Shown here piece after piece: positions 6,917 to 13,737 of a stretch of 17,604 nt of DNA (its first letter is position 1; each line of letters starts with the position of its first letter). The position numbers were made by a program, and so were the translations under genes. Source of the stretch: Myxococcales bacterium (GTDB taxonomy: Bacteria > Myxococcota_A > Polyangia > Polyangiales > Polyangiaceae); NCBI GenBank assembly GCA_013298325.1, contig JAAFHJ010000042.1, positions 1-17,604 on the forward strand, given 5' to 3'. The notes under the pieces were generated by a model. That model searched no databases and was not told the DNA's origin. It saw only the letters and a list, made by a program, of their open reading frames with translations.

Positions 6917-7975
6917 ATGTCGCTCACGCGCCCTGAAAACGTACCCGAAACCGCCACCTTCGATGAAGCGACCGCCCTCTGGCGGGACGGCTCCCCGGCC
7001 GAAGCGCGAGAGCGCCTGTGGAGTCATCCGTCGGGGACGCTCCTCCTCGATGCCGCCCGCAAAGACGGGAAATTCCACGGAGAAGTCCGCTGGAACCTCG
7101 TCGTCGACGCCCCAGAACAGTTCGCCGGTCGCGTCGCGTTGGCGCGGACGCTTGGCCTCCCCGAGGGCTCGAAGAGCACCTTTGTCGCCCGCTATACGGA
7201 TGGGATCCTTGACGAAATTGGCTTCCGCGTCGGGCTGACGTTCCCCGACGACCTTCGACTGACCTTCGCCGACGGCCAGCTCGCGACCGCCGAGTGGCGC
7301 GTGAGCCCGGTGTCAGGCCCGCTCTTTTCCCTGGGGTCGATCCTCCTCGACGCGAAGGTTTTCAAGGTCCCAAAGCCGTGGCCCCACCGGGTCACGGCGA
7401 CGTTTTCCAAAGGAAAACTCAAGACGTGTGAACTCTTGGCCAAAGACGGCACGCCGATCTTGCCCGCGCCGGGCCCCCTCAAGAACTGGGGGGCCGACGC
7501 CGAGGAAACCGCGATCGTCGGCTATCGCGAGCGCGGCGAATTCGCCAAAGATCTTGCACTCTTCTTCCCCCAGGCGAAGCCGGTAGTCGTTACCGCGCCC
7601 GCAAAACCGGTCGATCCGATCCTCGACGCGCTCCTCGACGCCAACAAGCTCCCCTACCTGGGGACCAGCTGCAATTTCGAGAGTTACCGCTTCGATCCGG
7701 TCGCCGAGGGGCTCTACGGCGTGGAAGATCCGAGCTACGTCGGGATCGCGAGCGATGGCTTTGGCGACCTGTACTTCCTGAACCGAGTGACCGGCGAAAT
7801 CGCGCTCTACTCCGTCGACGAAGGGACGCTTTCGGTCGTGTTTCCAAACCTAGACGCTTGCCTTTTCACGCTCTTGCGGCTGGAGGCGGTCGCGCAAAAA
7901 CGCATCCCGAAGGCGGCGGCGAAGGCGCTCTTTCAGCGCCTCGGCCTCGCCCACGGCGTCTCCCGGCTCGCGTGA
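6917..7975 (+). CDS. Hypothetical protein, possible SMI1/KNR4 (SUKH)-like C-terminus
   Basis: A 352-residue protein with no signal peptide or membrane segment, so probably cytoplasmic. I start it at MSLTRPENVP; a longer in-frame start at 6737 would run through the opposing CAP gene and its signal peptide. The first half has repeated beta-type stretches (KFHGEVRWNLVV, GFRVGLTFPDDLRLTF, HRVTATFSKGKLKTCELL). The second half has VGIASDGFGDLYFLN at about residues 275-289, followed by GEIALYSVDEG. This resembles the 'GSDGGGDLYFLD ... G.V..W' core of SUKH immunity-type folds, but the usual N-terminal part of that fold is not evident. The match is weak and the function unassigned. No toxin gene is adjacent. 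It appears monocistronic and converges on the GltJ-like gene. Confidence 0.8.
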   Translation: MSLTRPENVPETATFDEATALWRDGSPAEARERLWSHPSGTLLLDAARKDGKFHGEVRWNLVVDAPEQFAGRVALARTLGLPEGSKSTFVARYTDGILDEIGFRVGLTFPDDLRLTFADGQLATAEWRVSPVSGPLFSLGSILLDAKVFKVPKPWPHRVTATFSKGKLKTCELLAKDGTPILPAPGPLKNWGADAEETAIVGYRERGEFAKDLALFFPQAKPVVVTAPAKPVDPILDALLDANKLPYLGTSCNFESYRFDPVAEGLYGVEDPSYVGIASDGFGDLYFLNRVTGEIALYSVDEGTLSVVFPNLDACLFTLLRLEAVAQKRIPKAAAKALFQRLGLAHGVSRLA

Positions 7976-7984
7976 GAACGTAAC

Positions 7985-8025
7985 GGCAAAAACGAAACCT
8001 CCCGGCCTCGAAAGGGCGGGAGGTT
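7985..8025 (-). terminator. Intrinsic terminator of the GltJ-like gene
   Basis: A 9-bp perfect stem, AACCTCCCG (7996-8004) with CGGGAGGTT (8017-8025), has a 12-nt loop that can add CCT/AGG. On the minus strand it is followed by TTTCGTTTTTG, a T-rich tail proper for a transcript coming from the right. It lies 30 bp after that gene's stop. For the plus-strand gene ending at 7975 the hairpin lacks a T tract. Confidence 0.75.
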
Positions 8026-8054
8026 CGTGGAGACCGGTGTCTCGTAGCGGCCGA

Positions 8055-9785
8055 TCAGTTGATCGAGAAGCTCTTGCCGACCGCCTGATCGCTCCCGGAA
8101 AACGGGGGGATATGCGCGCCGCGGAACTTGCCAGCGACGCACCCGCCGACCGGTGTCCCTTGGTAGGGGGCCGAGTCGGCCACGGCCGCCTTGACGGAGC
8201 CGTTCGGTGCGAAGGTGACGGTGACGTGGCCAGCGCCGGTCGGCCCGTCGGCTTTTTTGCAGGAGCCGACGCTCCCAGCGATAGCGCCGAGGGCCGCTGC
8301 CGCTGCGCCACGATCGAAGGGGCCTGCGCCGGCGCCGCCGCTGCTTGAGCCGCCGCTGCTTCCGGTGCCACCGCTTGCGCTCTGGCGCATCTGCTCTTCG
8401 AGGCTGAGCGGTTTGGTGGGGGCCGGTGCCGCCGTCGTGGTGGCGGTCGTCGCCGTCGCTGCGCCGCCCGAGCTTGCTGCGGCGGTGCCCGAGGAGCCGG
8501 TCGCTGCGCCCGAAGAGCCGGTCGCTTTGCCCGAGGAGCCGGCCGCGCCCGAGGAGCCGCCGACAGGGGCCGGCCCCTTGGTCGGGTCGATGGCGCCACT
8601 GGTGTTGTCGTTCGTGGCGACGGCGCCTGAGGAGCCGCCGCTGGAGGAACCTGCGCCGGTCGTCGGAGCGGCGGTGCCGGTCGCAACCGCGGTCGGTACC
8701 GTCGGCGGCGGGTCCTTCTTGAGGACGACGATCGCGGCCGCCGCGACAATGGCGACGCCGAGGCCCAACAAACCGAACATCAGCCCCTTACCGCCCCCCT
8801 TTTGAGCGGCCGGCTCGGCCAGCGCCGGTGCGGCGAGGAGCGGATTTGCTTCGAGCGGGGGTGCCGTCAACACGGGGGCCGCCATGGCTGCCCCGAAGGC
8901 GCCGCCGCCGCCGAGGTTCATGATGTCGTCGACCTTGTTGCTCGACTTCGACGAGTCGGTCCCCATGCTCGCGGCAAGGGCGCGAATGTCGATGAGGCCG
9001 GAGGCGTCCCCTTCGGCGGTCGTCTTGTTTTCGACCGGCTTCGGGGAGCTGCCCCCGGTGAGCGATCCGAGCGAGAACAACACGCTGTTTTCATTGCGTT
9101 GGCCGGTGAGCTTGTCATCGGCGGCGCTGGAGGACGCTGCATCGGCGAGCGGGTCTTTCGCGGCGCCGGCCGAGGTGAGAACACCGTCCTCGGCCCCGGC
9201 CGAAGCGGCCGAACCGAAGAGGTCACCACCGGCGCCACGCCCACCGGCACGACGCGCGGCGGCAGGGGTACCGGCGGCAGGCGCCGGGGCCGAGGGGCCG
9301 AGGGGGCTCGGGTTCCCCATCGCGGCGATCGCTGCGTTAATCACGCCGGCGGGGGCCGCGAGCGTGCGCTCGTCGTTGGGCTCGTCGTAGCCGAGATCGG
9401 CGAGGCCACCGAAGTCGCCGCCGCCAATTTCGCTCGCAGCGAGCGACCCCGTAAAGGCATCGACCTCCCGAATGGGGAGCCAGTCGTCCATGCCATCTTT
9501 CCAGAGGTAGGTCTCGTCGTTGACGACACCGGCACGGTGGGCGTCGATGACCTCGGCGGTCGACATCGTCCGCTGATCACCTTCGGCAACGTTGACCGTC
9601 CAAACGTCGTCTTGCGACCCTTGGTAGAGGGCGGTTGCCCCTTCGTCGGCGGCAGCGCCGGCTTCGTTGCCATTCACGACGATCGTCGCGTTGCACTTTT
9701 TGCAGCGAATTTTGACGATCTTCCCGACGACCTTGTCATCGGCGATGGTGTATTTGGCGGGGCACGACTGGCACGCGATCTTCAT
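8055..9785 (-). CDS. GltJ/AgmX-like protein: zinc ribbon, GYF domain, TM, AgmX/PglI tail
   Basis: A 576-residue single-span membrane protein. Residues 1-40 are a zinc ribbon with CxxC pairs at Cys5/Cys8 and Cys28/Cys31 (CQSCPAKYTI, RCKKCNATIVV), of the MJ0042 finger type. About 60-112 form a GYF_2-like domain (VWTVNVAEGDQRTMSTAEV, YLWKDGMDDWLPIREVDAF). About 113-330 is an Ala/Gly/Ser-rich linker. One transmembrane helix (GLMFGLLGLGVAIVAAAAIVV) covers 334-355. A periplasmic linker full of GSSG units follows. About 505-576 match the AgmX/PglI C-terminal domain (SCKKADGPTGAGHVTVTF, GGCVAGKFRGAHIPPFSG) with its Cys pair. This is the arrangement of GltJ/AgmX, a part of the Myxococcus gliding machinery whose cytoplasmic zinc-ribbon/GYF part binds MglA. 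Many myxobacterial paralogues share these modules, so a motility role here is inference. AAGGA stands about 13 nt before the ATG. No other glt or agl gene is in view. Confidence 0.9.
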   Translation of the reverse strand: MKIACQSCPAKYTIADDKVVGKIVKIRCKKCNATIVVNGNEAGAAADEGATALYQGSQDDVWTVNVAEGDQRTMSTAEVIDAHRAGVVNDETYLWKDGMDDWLPIREVDAFTGSLAASEIGGGDFGGLADLGYDEPNDERTLAAPAGVINAAIAAMGNPSPLGPSAPAPAAGTPAAARRAGGRGAGGDLFGSAASAGAEDGVLTSAGAAKDPLADAASSSAADDKLTGQRNENSVLFSLGSLTGGSSPKPVENKTTAEGDASGLIDIRALAASMGTDSSKSSNKVDDIMNLGGGGAFGAAMAAPVLTAPPLEANPLLAAPALAEPAAQKGGGKGLMFGLLGLGVAIVAAAAIVVLKKDPPPTVPTAVATGTAAPTTGAGSSSGGSSGAVATNDNTSGAIDPTKGPAPVGGSSGAAGSSGKATGSSGAATGSSGTAAASSGGAATATTATTTAAPAPTKPLSLEEQMRQSASGGTGSSGGSSSGGAGAGPFDRGAAAAALGAIAGSVGSCKKADGPTGAGHVTVTFAPNGSVKAAVADSAPYQGTPVGGCVAGKFRGAHIPPFSGSDQAVGKSFSIN

Positions 9786-10138
9786 GGACGGGCCGATCCT
9801 TCTTTGTTGCCTCGCCGCGACAATGCGTCAGCGTTGAGGTCTTCCAGTCTTCCAGGCGAACGGGGGCGAAAAGCGCGATGCCGCAGTGCGACCCGACGCG
9901 GCCCGGGAGTATACGAAAGCTGCCGTCTGTGAAGCAAGAACGGTGTGTGCCACCTGCATTTCGCCCAAACGAGCGACCCGTCGGCGCGCAGAAGCTTGGC
10001 TGGAACGTCGGTGCACGGCGTATTTTGAGAACCGGCGACGAATCGGACCGCACGTGCCTAACGGGCTGGCCAGATCGAGGCCAGCAGGTGGCCGCCTCCG
10101 GTCATCCCGGCGCCAGTTCGCCCCACTAAAACAGAAGG
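9786..10138. other. Divergent spacer between GltJ-like gene and FGE-fold lipoprotein
   Basis: A stretch of 353 bp with no supported gene. Its left half carries the promoter and about 115 nt of leader for the minus-strand GltJ-like gene, and a short direct repeat (TCTTCCAG twice, about 9840-9857). Its right half should hold the promoter of the plus-strand lipoprotein gene, but I see no convincing -35/-10 pair there. Short frames crossing it resemble nothing known. Confidence 0.5.
9908..9937 (-). promoter_or_regulatory. Sigma70-like promoter for the GltJ-like gene
   Basis: On the minus strand, TTGCTT (complement of 9932-9937) and TATACT (complement of 9908-9913) are separated by 18 bp. Transcription would begin near 9901, giving a leader of about 115 nt before the ATG at 9785. 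The -10 is a five-of-six match in otherwise GC-rich DNA. This is a sequence prediction only. Confidence 0.45.
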
Positions 10139-11503
10139 GTGTCGCACCGCCCCCTTGCTCGCCCGTCGCTCTCGTCCCAAAACCGGAAGGCTCGTGCGCT
10201 GCACACCCGCCTGTGGATCGCGGGGGCTGCCCTGACGACGCTCGCCGGTTGCGGTGCGCTCCTCGGCATCAACGACCTTCCGGTAGGCGGCAACGACGGC
10301 GGCGTCGACGGAGCAACCGCGGAGGACGGCGGCCCGGTCGCTCCCGATGCGTCGGGCCGCGATGCCAATGCCAACGATGCCAGCGACGGCGCCACCGTCG
10401 AGCCGGACGCAGCGGCGGATGGCGGGTGCGTCGCCGAGTCGATCGCCACGACCTGCGCAGGCAAAGCGTGCGGCCCCGCCGTCGATCGTTGCGGCAACGC
10501 CGTGGTTTGCCCGAACACCTGCGCGGGCGCCATCTGCGGCGGAAACGCAGCAACTCCCAACGCTTGCTCGCCGCCACCGAGCTGCGAGGGGGGCGCCGTA
10601 GGGACGAAGACCTGCGGCCCCGCCGGCAACGGCAACTGCTGCGAGAGCCCCCTCGTGACCGGCGGCGTCTTCTTCCGATCGGTGAATCCGAACAACGCCG
10701 ATCCCGCCACCGTCTCCGACTTCCGCCTCGACGCCTACGAGGTGACGGTCGGCCGCTTCCGGCGCTTCGTGAATGCCGTCGTAGGCGGCTACCGACCGGA
10801 GCCCGGCTCCGGCATCCACGCCCACCTGAATGCCGGCAAGGGCCTGAACGGCGGCACCGAGACCGGCTGGGACGCGAGCTGGAACTCGAACCTTTACAAG
10901 ACCTTGCCCGAGTGGAACACCGCCCTCACGACCGGCTCGGCCGCCGCCGACTACTCCTGGACGAGCAACGACGACCGGCGCCCGATCAACGCGGTGAGCT
11001 GGTACGCGCTCCACGCGTTCTGCATCTGGGACGGCGGCTTCCTCCCGACGGAGGCCGAGCTCCACTACGCGATGACGGGCGGCGCCGAGCAACGCACCTA
11101 CGCCTGGGGGTCGAACCCACCGGCCAACAACGCCGCCCTCGCCGCGTGGAATTGTTGGTTTGGGAACCCGACCAACGTCCAGGCGTGCACCACGGGCCAG
11201 TGCCAAAACTTGGCGCCGGTCGGCTCGATTCCGGGCGGCATCGGAAAGTACAAACAATACGATCTGACGGGGAACGTCATCGAATGGACCCTCGACGGCG
11301 CCGAGCTGCAAGGGTTTCCGATCGCCGTCCCGAAGCCCTACCCGAACCCCTGCGTCGACTGCGCCGTCCCGCCGACCTCCTCCGCCTGGGTGACCCGCGG
11401 CGGGAGCTACTCGTCGGGCATGGGGGACATCTCCGCGTACACGCGAATCGCCAACGCCGACGCCCGACGCATCGTCGGCGGCCGCTGCGCACGGATGCCG
11501 TAG
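10139..11503 (+). CDS. Lipoprotein with Cys-rich segment and FGE-sulfatase (SUMF1) fold
   Basis: A 454-residue predicted lipoprotein. A basic start and hydrophobic helix lead to the lipobox LAGC with the lipidated Cys38. About 48-96 is a low-complexity Asp/Gly/Ala linker typical of surface lipoproteins in these bacteria. About 97-175 is Cys-rich (TCAGKACGPAVDRCGNAVVC and onward). About 180-454 is a complete formylglycine-generating-enzyme-like domain: LDAYEVTVGRFRRFVNAVVG, RRPINAVSWYALHAFCIWDG, FLPTEAELHYAMTGGAEQR, DLTGNVIEWTLDG, TRGGSYSS and the terminal GGRCARMP. True FGE activates sulfatases by oxidising a Cys, but most lipoprotein members of this fold are not shown to be catalysts and no sulfatase is nearby. 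The GTG at 10139 is the only start after an in-frame stop at 10127-10129; AGAAGG directly abuts it. Function unknown. Confidence 0.9.
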   Translation: MSHRPLARPSLSSQNRKARALHTRLWIAGAALTTLAGCGALLGINDLPVGGNDGGVDGATAEDGGPVAPDASGRDANANDASDGATVEPDAAADGGCVAESIATTCAGKACGPAVDRCGNAVVCPNTCAGAICGGNAATPNACSPPPSCEGGAVGTKTCGPAGNGNCCESPLVTGGVFFRSVNPNNADPATVSDFRLDAYEVTVGRFRRFVNAVVGGYRPEPGSGIHAHLNAGKGLNGGTETGWDASWNSNLYKTLPEWNTALTTGSAAADYSWTSNDDRRPINAVSWYALHAFCIWDGGFLPTEAELHYAMTGGAEQRTYAWGSNPPANNAALAAWNCWFGNPTNVQACTTGQCQNLAPVGSIPGGIGKYKQYDLTGNVIEWTLDGAELQGFPIAVPKPYPNPCVDCAVPPTSSAWVTRGGSYSSGMGDISAYTRIANADARRIVGGRCARMP

Positions 11504-11585
11504 TCGAGAAGCGCAGGGAGTTCGCTAGGTTCAGTCCACTCCGGCAAAAGGTCTGGGGAGGATCGGTGCAGCGGCCTCAACTCAG

Positions 11586-12254
11586 CTAGTTCTGCTGTCG
11601 GCCAGGTCGCTCATTGAGCATGGAAGGATAGAGCCAGTCGCTCTCCTCCACCGTGCGCGAGTTTAGATATTTGGGCGGTCCGATCATCTTCGCCAGTTGC
11701 CCTTCTTGCAGAATTCCGTGTCCTGCGAAGAAGACGCGTTCTGTTTGAAGATCCGCGAGAAGAGCAATCCGCGATCGTTTCCCAAATAGCAAGTAGTCAA
11801 ATATATAATCCCCTTCGGAATCCCGTGCAATCACAGTCCTATCCCCGAGCGAAAGGAGTTCTGTGGTTCCCCAGGGCGTGCAAGAAAAGTCGATCTCAGG
11901 CCCGACGGCCGTAGGCGGGGAAAGCTTTGCAAATTCCCATGGATCGACGCTGGATAGAATGTCAACCGTCGCCGCTATTTCCGGCCCAAGGTCCTGGATA
12001 TCCGCGGTGAGTCGAACTTCAACAATTCGAACTTCCAACAGATCTTCCGGCCGCTCCGCTGCCCAGCCATTGAGGGTGCAATTGGGGTTCATCCAGAGGA
12101 TATGGAAGGTGTCTGTGCCTTCCAAGAGCCCTTCAAGTCGGATAGTCGCCTGTTCGCCAGGCACCGGCTTCCACGTTCCGAGTGGCCACCAGACGCACGT
12201 AAGTCCGGAAAGTGTCGCCCACGGAGGCGGCACGGGCTTTGGTATCGTTTTCAT
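11586..12254 (-). CDS. Hypothetical protein, downstream member of a tandem paralogue pair
   Basis: A 222-residue protein of unrecognised family. No signal peptide or membrane helix is visible, so it is likely cytoplasmic. The start at MKTIPKPVPPPWATL is set by AAGGA about 6 nt upstream and by matching the start of its neighbour at 13080. Landmarks are VPGEQATIRLEGLLEGTDTF, FHILWMNPNCTLNGW, EDLLEVRIVEVRLT, SVDPWEFAK, LGDRTVIARDSEG, and FFAGHGILQEG near the C-terminus. It is nearly identical to the neighbour over the first 80 or so residues and clearly more divergent after that; a perfect 95-bp DNA match lies in the conserved part. The tail (SMLNERPGRQQN) differs wholly. It follows the neighbour by about 130 bp on the same strand. 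GC content is visibly lower than in the genes to the left. Confidence 0.88.
   Translation of the reverse strand: MKTIPKPVPPPWATLSGLTCVWWPLGTWKPVPGEQATIRLEGLLEGTDTFHILWMNPNCTLNGWAAERPEDLLEVRIVEVRLTADIQDLGPEIAATVDILSSVDPWEFAKLSPPTAVGPEIDFSCTPWGTTELLSLGDRTVIARDSEGDYIFDYLLFGKRSRIALLADLQTERVFFAGHGILQEGQLAKMIGPPKYLNSRTVEESDWLYPSMLNERPGRQQN
12082..12176 (-). repeat. Perfect 95-bp direct repeat, copy in the downstream paralogue
   Basis: This stretch, starting TTGGGGTTCATCC and ending GGCTTCCACGT on the plus strand, is identical base for base to 12908-13002, synonymous sites included. Flanking parts of the two genes diverge on both sides. It encodes the same part of both paralogues. Such a tract points to recent duplication or gene conversion. 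Confidence 0.85.
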
Positions 12255-12384
12255 GAGCTTCCTTGGATAGTCGCAGCAGGATAGGCGCCGCAGCGATGGA
12301 TCTAGGGGTCGTCTGCGGCCTCGCGTTTGAGTTCCGTTCACAAGCGAGCACGGTCGGGGCTCGAGCGCGATCGGGGCTCTAGGC

Positions 12385-13080
12385 CTAACCCTCCGCGGGG
12401 TCTTTCGGGCCCCACTTGATGCCCATGTCGACATTGAGTGCGACCACCGAGGGGTAAAGCCAGTCGCGCTCCTCGACGGCGCGGCTATTCAAGAGCTCCG
12501 GAGGCCCAAACAGCTCGGCGAGATGCCCCTCGCGCAGGATCCCGTGCCCCGCAAAGAAGATCTGCCCCAGCCCAAGATGGGCAACAAGTGCGATACGTTT
12601 GCGGCGACCAAAGAGGAAATAGTCAAACAGGATACTCCCCTGAGAATCCCGCGCGAGTACCGTCCTATCACCGAGCGAGACGAGCGCCGTAGAGCCGTAC
12701 CTCGACCCACAAGAATCAAGCTCAAACCCCACCTCTCGTGGAGGCGCGAACTTTGCAAATTCCCAGGGATCGACGCTGGCTAGGATGTCGACCGTCGCCT
12801 CTATTTCCTGACCAAGGTCCTTGAGATCCTCGGTGAGTCGAACTTCAACAATTCGAACTTCCAACAGATCTTCCGGACGCTCCGCTTCCCAGCCGTTGAG
12901 GGTGGCGTTGGGGTTCATCCAGAGGATATGGAAGGTGTCTGTGCCTTCCAAGAGCCCTTCAAGTCGGATAGTCGCCTGTTCGCCAGGCACCGGCTTCCAC
13001 GTGTCAAGCGGCCACGAGACGCACGTAAGACCGGAGAGGGTCGCCCACGACGGTAGCTCGGGCTTTCGTATCGTTTTCAT
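12385..13080 (-). CDS. Hypothetical protein, upstream member of a tandem paralogue pair
   Basis: A 231-residue protein, paralogous to the next gene on the same strand. The start at MKTIRKPELPSWATL is supported by AGGAAA about 6 nt upstream and by alignment with the paralogue. The conserved core is WKPVPGEQATIRLEGLLEG, FHILWMNPNATLNGW, EDLLEVRIVEVRLT, SVDPWEFAKF, LGDRTVLARDSQG and FFAGHGILREGH. Its end (ALNVDMGIKWGPKDPAEG) is unrelated to the other copy. No domain family is recognised and no secretion signal is seen. Directly upstream lies the array of 20/21-bp repeats, so its control region probably contains or abuts them. Being duplicated and of lower GC, the pair looks accessory; roles such as immunity or effector proteins are possible but unsupported. 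Confidence 0.88.
   Translation of the reverse strand: MKTIRKPELPSWATLSGLTCVSWPLDTWKPVPGEQATIRLEGLLEGTDTFHILWMNPNATLNGWEAERPEDLLEVRIVEVRLTEDLKDLGQEIEATVDILASVDPWEFAKFAPPREVGFELDSCGSRYGSTALVSLGDRTVLARDSQGSILFDYFLFGRRKRIALVAHLGLGQIFFAGHGILREGHLAELFGPPELLNSRAVEERDWLYPSVVALNVDMGIKWGPKDPAEG
12908..13002 (-). repeat. Perfect 95-bp direct repeat, copy in the upstream paralogue
   Basis: Partner of the tract at 12082-12176, identical over all 95 bases. The outer boundaries are sharp: mismatches begin at once on both sides (GGTGGCG against GGTGCAA on the left, GTCAAGC against TCCGAGT on the right). Confidence 0.85.
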
Positions 13081-13178
13081 GAGGTTTCCTGGGTTAGTCG
13101 CCCGCTGCGCCCCGAGCAATCCGCGCGGCCCGATCGGCGCCCCGCCCCTCCGCAGGGGTCTCCCGACGCTCCGCCGAA

Positions 13179-13322
13179 GCTCCCCAAGCGGACGCGGACG
13201 CTTCCCAAGCCGAATCGGAGCTTGCCAAGCGGACGCACAAGCTCCCCAAGCCGACGCGCAAGCTTCCCAAGCGGCCGCGCAAGCTTCTCAACCCGAATCG
13301 GAGCTTGCCAATCGGCACCTCG
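13179..13322 (+). repeat. Array of seven 20/21-bp units with a GCTT-N3-AAGC dyad
   Basis: Units begin at 13179, 13200, 13220, 13241, 13262, 13283 and 13303, so spacings are 21, 20, 21, 21, 21 and 20 bp. The consensus is about GCTTCCCAAGCGGACGCGCA. Its first 11 bases form a dyad (GCTT, three bases, AAGC); the last two units are degenerate in the right arm (AACC, AATC). A weaker unit may begin at 13158. The mean spacing is close to two helical turns, so all dyads would face one side of the DNA. Confidence 0.8.
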
Positions 13323-13423
13323 ATCGCTTTTTTCAGGTTTTTGAAGGCCTCTCGTCGCCGCATGCGTAGCTTCGCCGGCTGCTACGAGGGCGATTTCTTC
13401 GGCTAGGGGCCGAAAACCGTGGA

Positions 13424-13495
13424 ATAGGAAGCCCTTCCAGGCGGGTTGAGAAGCCTCGCTCGCCGCTTGTGAAGCTTCAAATCCGATTGGCAAGC
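13424..13495 (-). repeat. Oppositely oriented array of the same 20/21-bp repeat
   Basis: Read on the minus strand, units GCTTGCCAATC (13485-13495), GCTTCACAAGC (13465-13475) and GCTTCTCAACC (13444-13454) repeat with 20- and 21-bp spacing, and a fainter GCTTCCTATTC follows another 21 bp on. Three of these match unit types in the left array, two of them exactly over 11 bases (GCTTGCCAATC and GCTTCTCAACC). The two arrays therefore point toward each other across about 100 bp. Confidence 0.7.
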
Positions 13496-13674
13496 TCGCC
13501 GACTCTTCAAAAACCTCGAAATTTGCATTTTTGTCGGCACGGCCCCTGTGGAATGGGGCCCGCCGCCTTTCGCGACGCCCCTCCGAGTATCGTCCGATTC
13601 CGTAGCGAGGATGGTCATCCTGAGGCGCGGAACGCCATTCTGTCGTCATCGTCGGTTCCTAAGGACGCACCGCG

Positions 13675-13700
13675 CGCGAGAAGCTTGGGACCTTCTCGCG
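13675..13700. terminator. Strong hairpin without T tract, possible terminator
   Basis: CGCGAGAAG (13675-13683) pairs perfectly with CTTCTCGCG (13692-13700) around an 8-nt loop. It lies 38 bp beyond the stop of the 75-codon minus-strand gene, where a terminator is expected, but no T run follows on either strand. It could instead be an RNA-stability hairpin or a protein site. Confidence 0.4.
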
Positions 13701-13737
13701 GAAGGAGATTCTCTCGTCTGTTGTCGGCGGTGTGGGG

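Larger units (their letters stand above)
13081..13737. other. Non-coding stretch with phased repeats, upstream of the paralogue pair
   Basis: A gap of about 650 bp between the start of the upstream paralogue and the end of the 75-codon gene. It holds the two 20/21-bp repeat arrays (listed separately), an 11-bp word GGTTTTTGAAG present once in each orientation (13336-13346 and 13505-13515), the small palindrome AGGATG/CATCCT near 13608-13621 and the hairpin at 13675-13700. Frames that stay open through it have no family resemblance and are broken by the 20-bp units of the repeats, so I call no gene here. Confidence 0.6.

Noticed and set aside
10058..11311. A 417-codon minus-strand frame over the FGE-fold lipoprotein.
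   Set aside because: It is antisense to a complete FGE-like domain; the product is Val/Gly/Arg-rich and matches nothing.
13179..13495. CRISPR array.
   Set aside because: Units are contiguous with no unique spacers, are only 20-21 bp long and occur in both orientations; no cas gene is nearby.
13077..13649. A 190-codon minus-strand frame whose stop overlaps the start of the upstream paralogue by ATGA, with heptad-like repeats (LARPLGK, LARRLGE, LVRPLGK).
   Set aside because: The heptads are a by-product of 21-bp DNA repeats. The 20-bp units shift the frame within the array, similar repeats appear in other frames and on the other strand, and the rest of the product resembles nothing.
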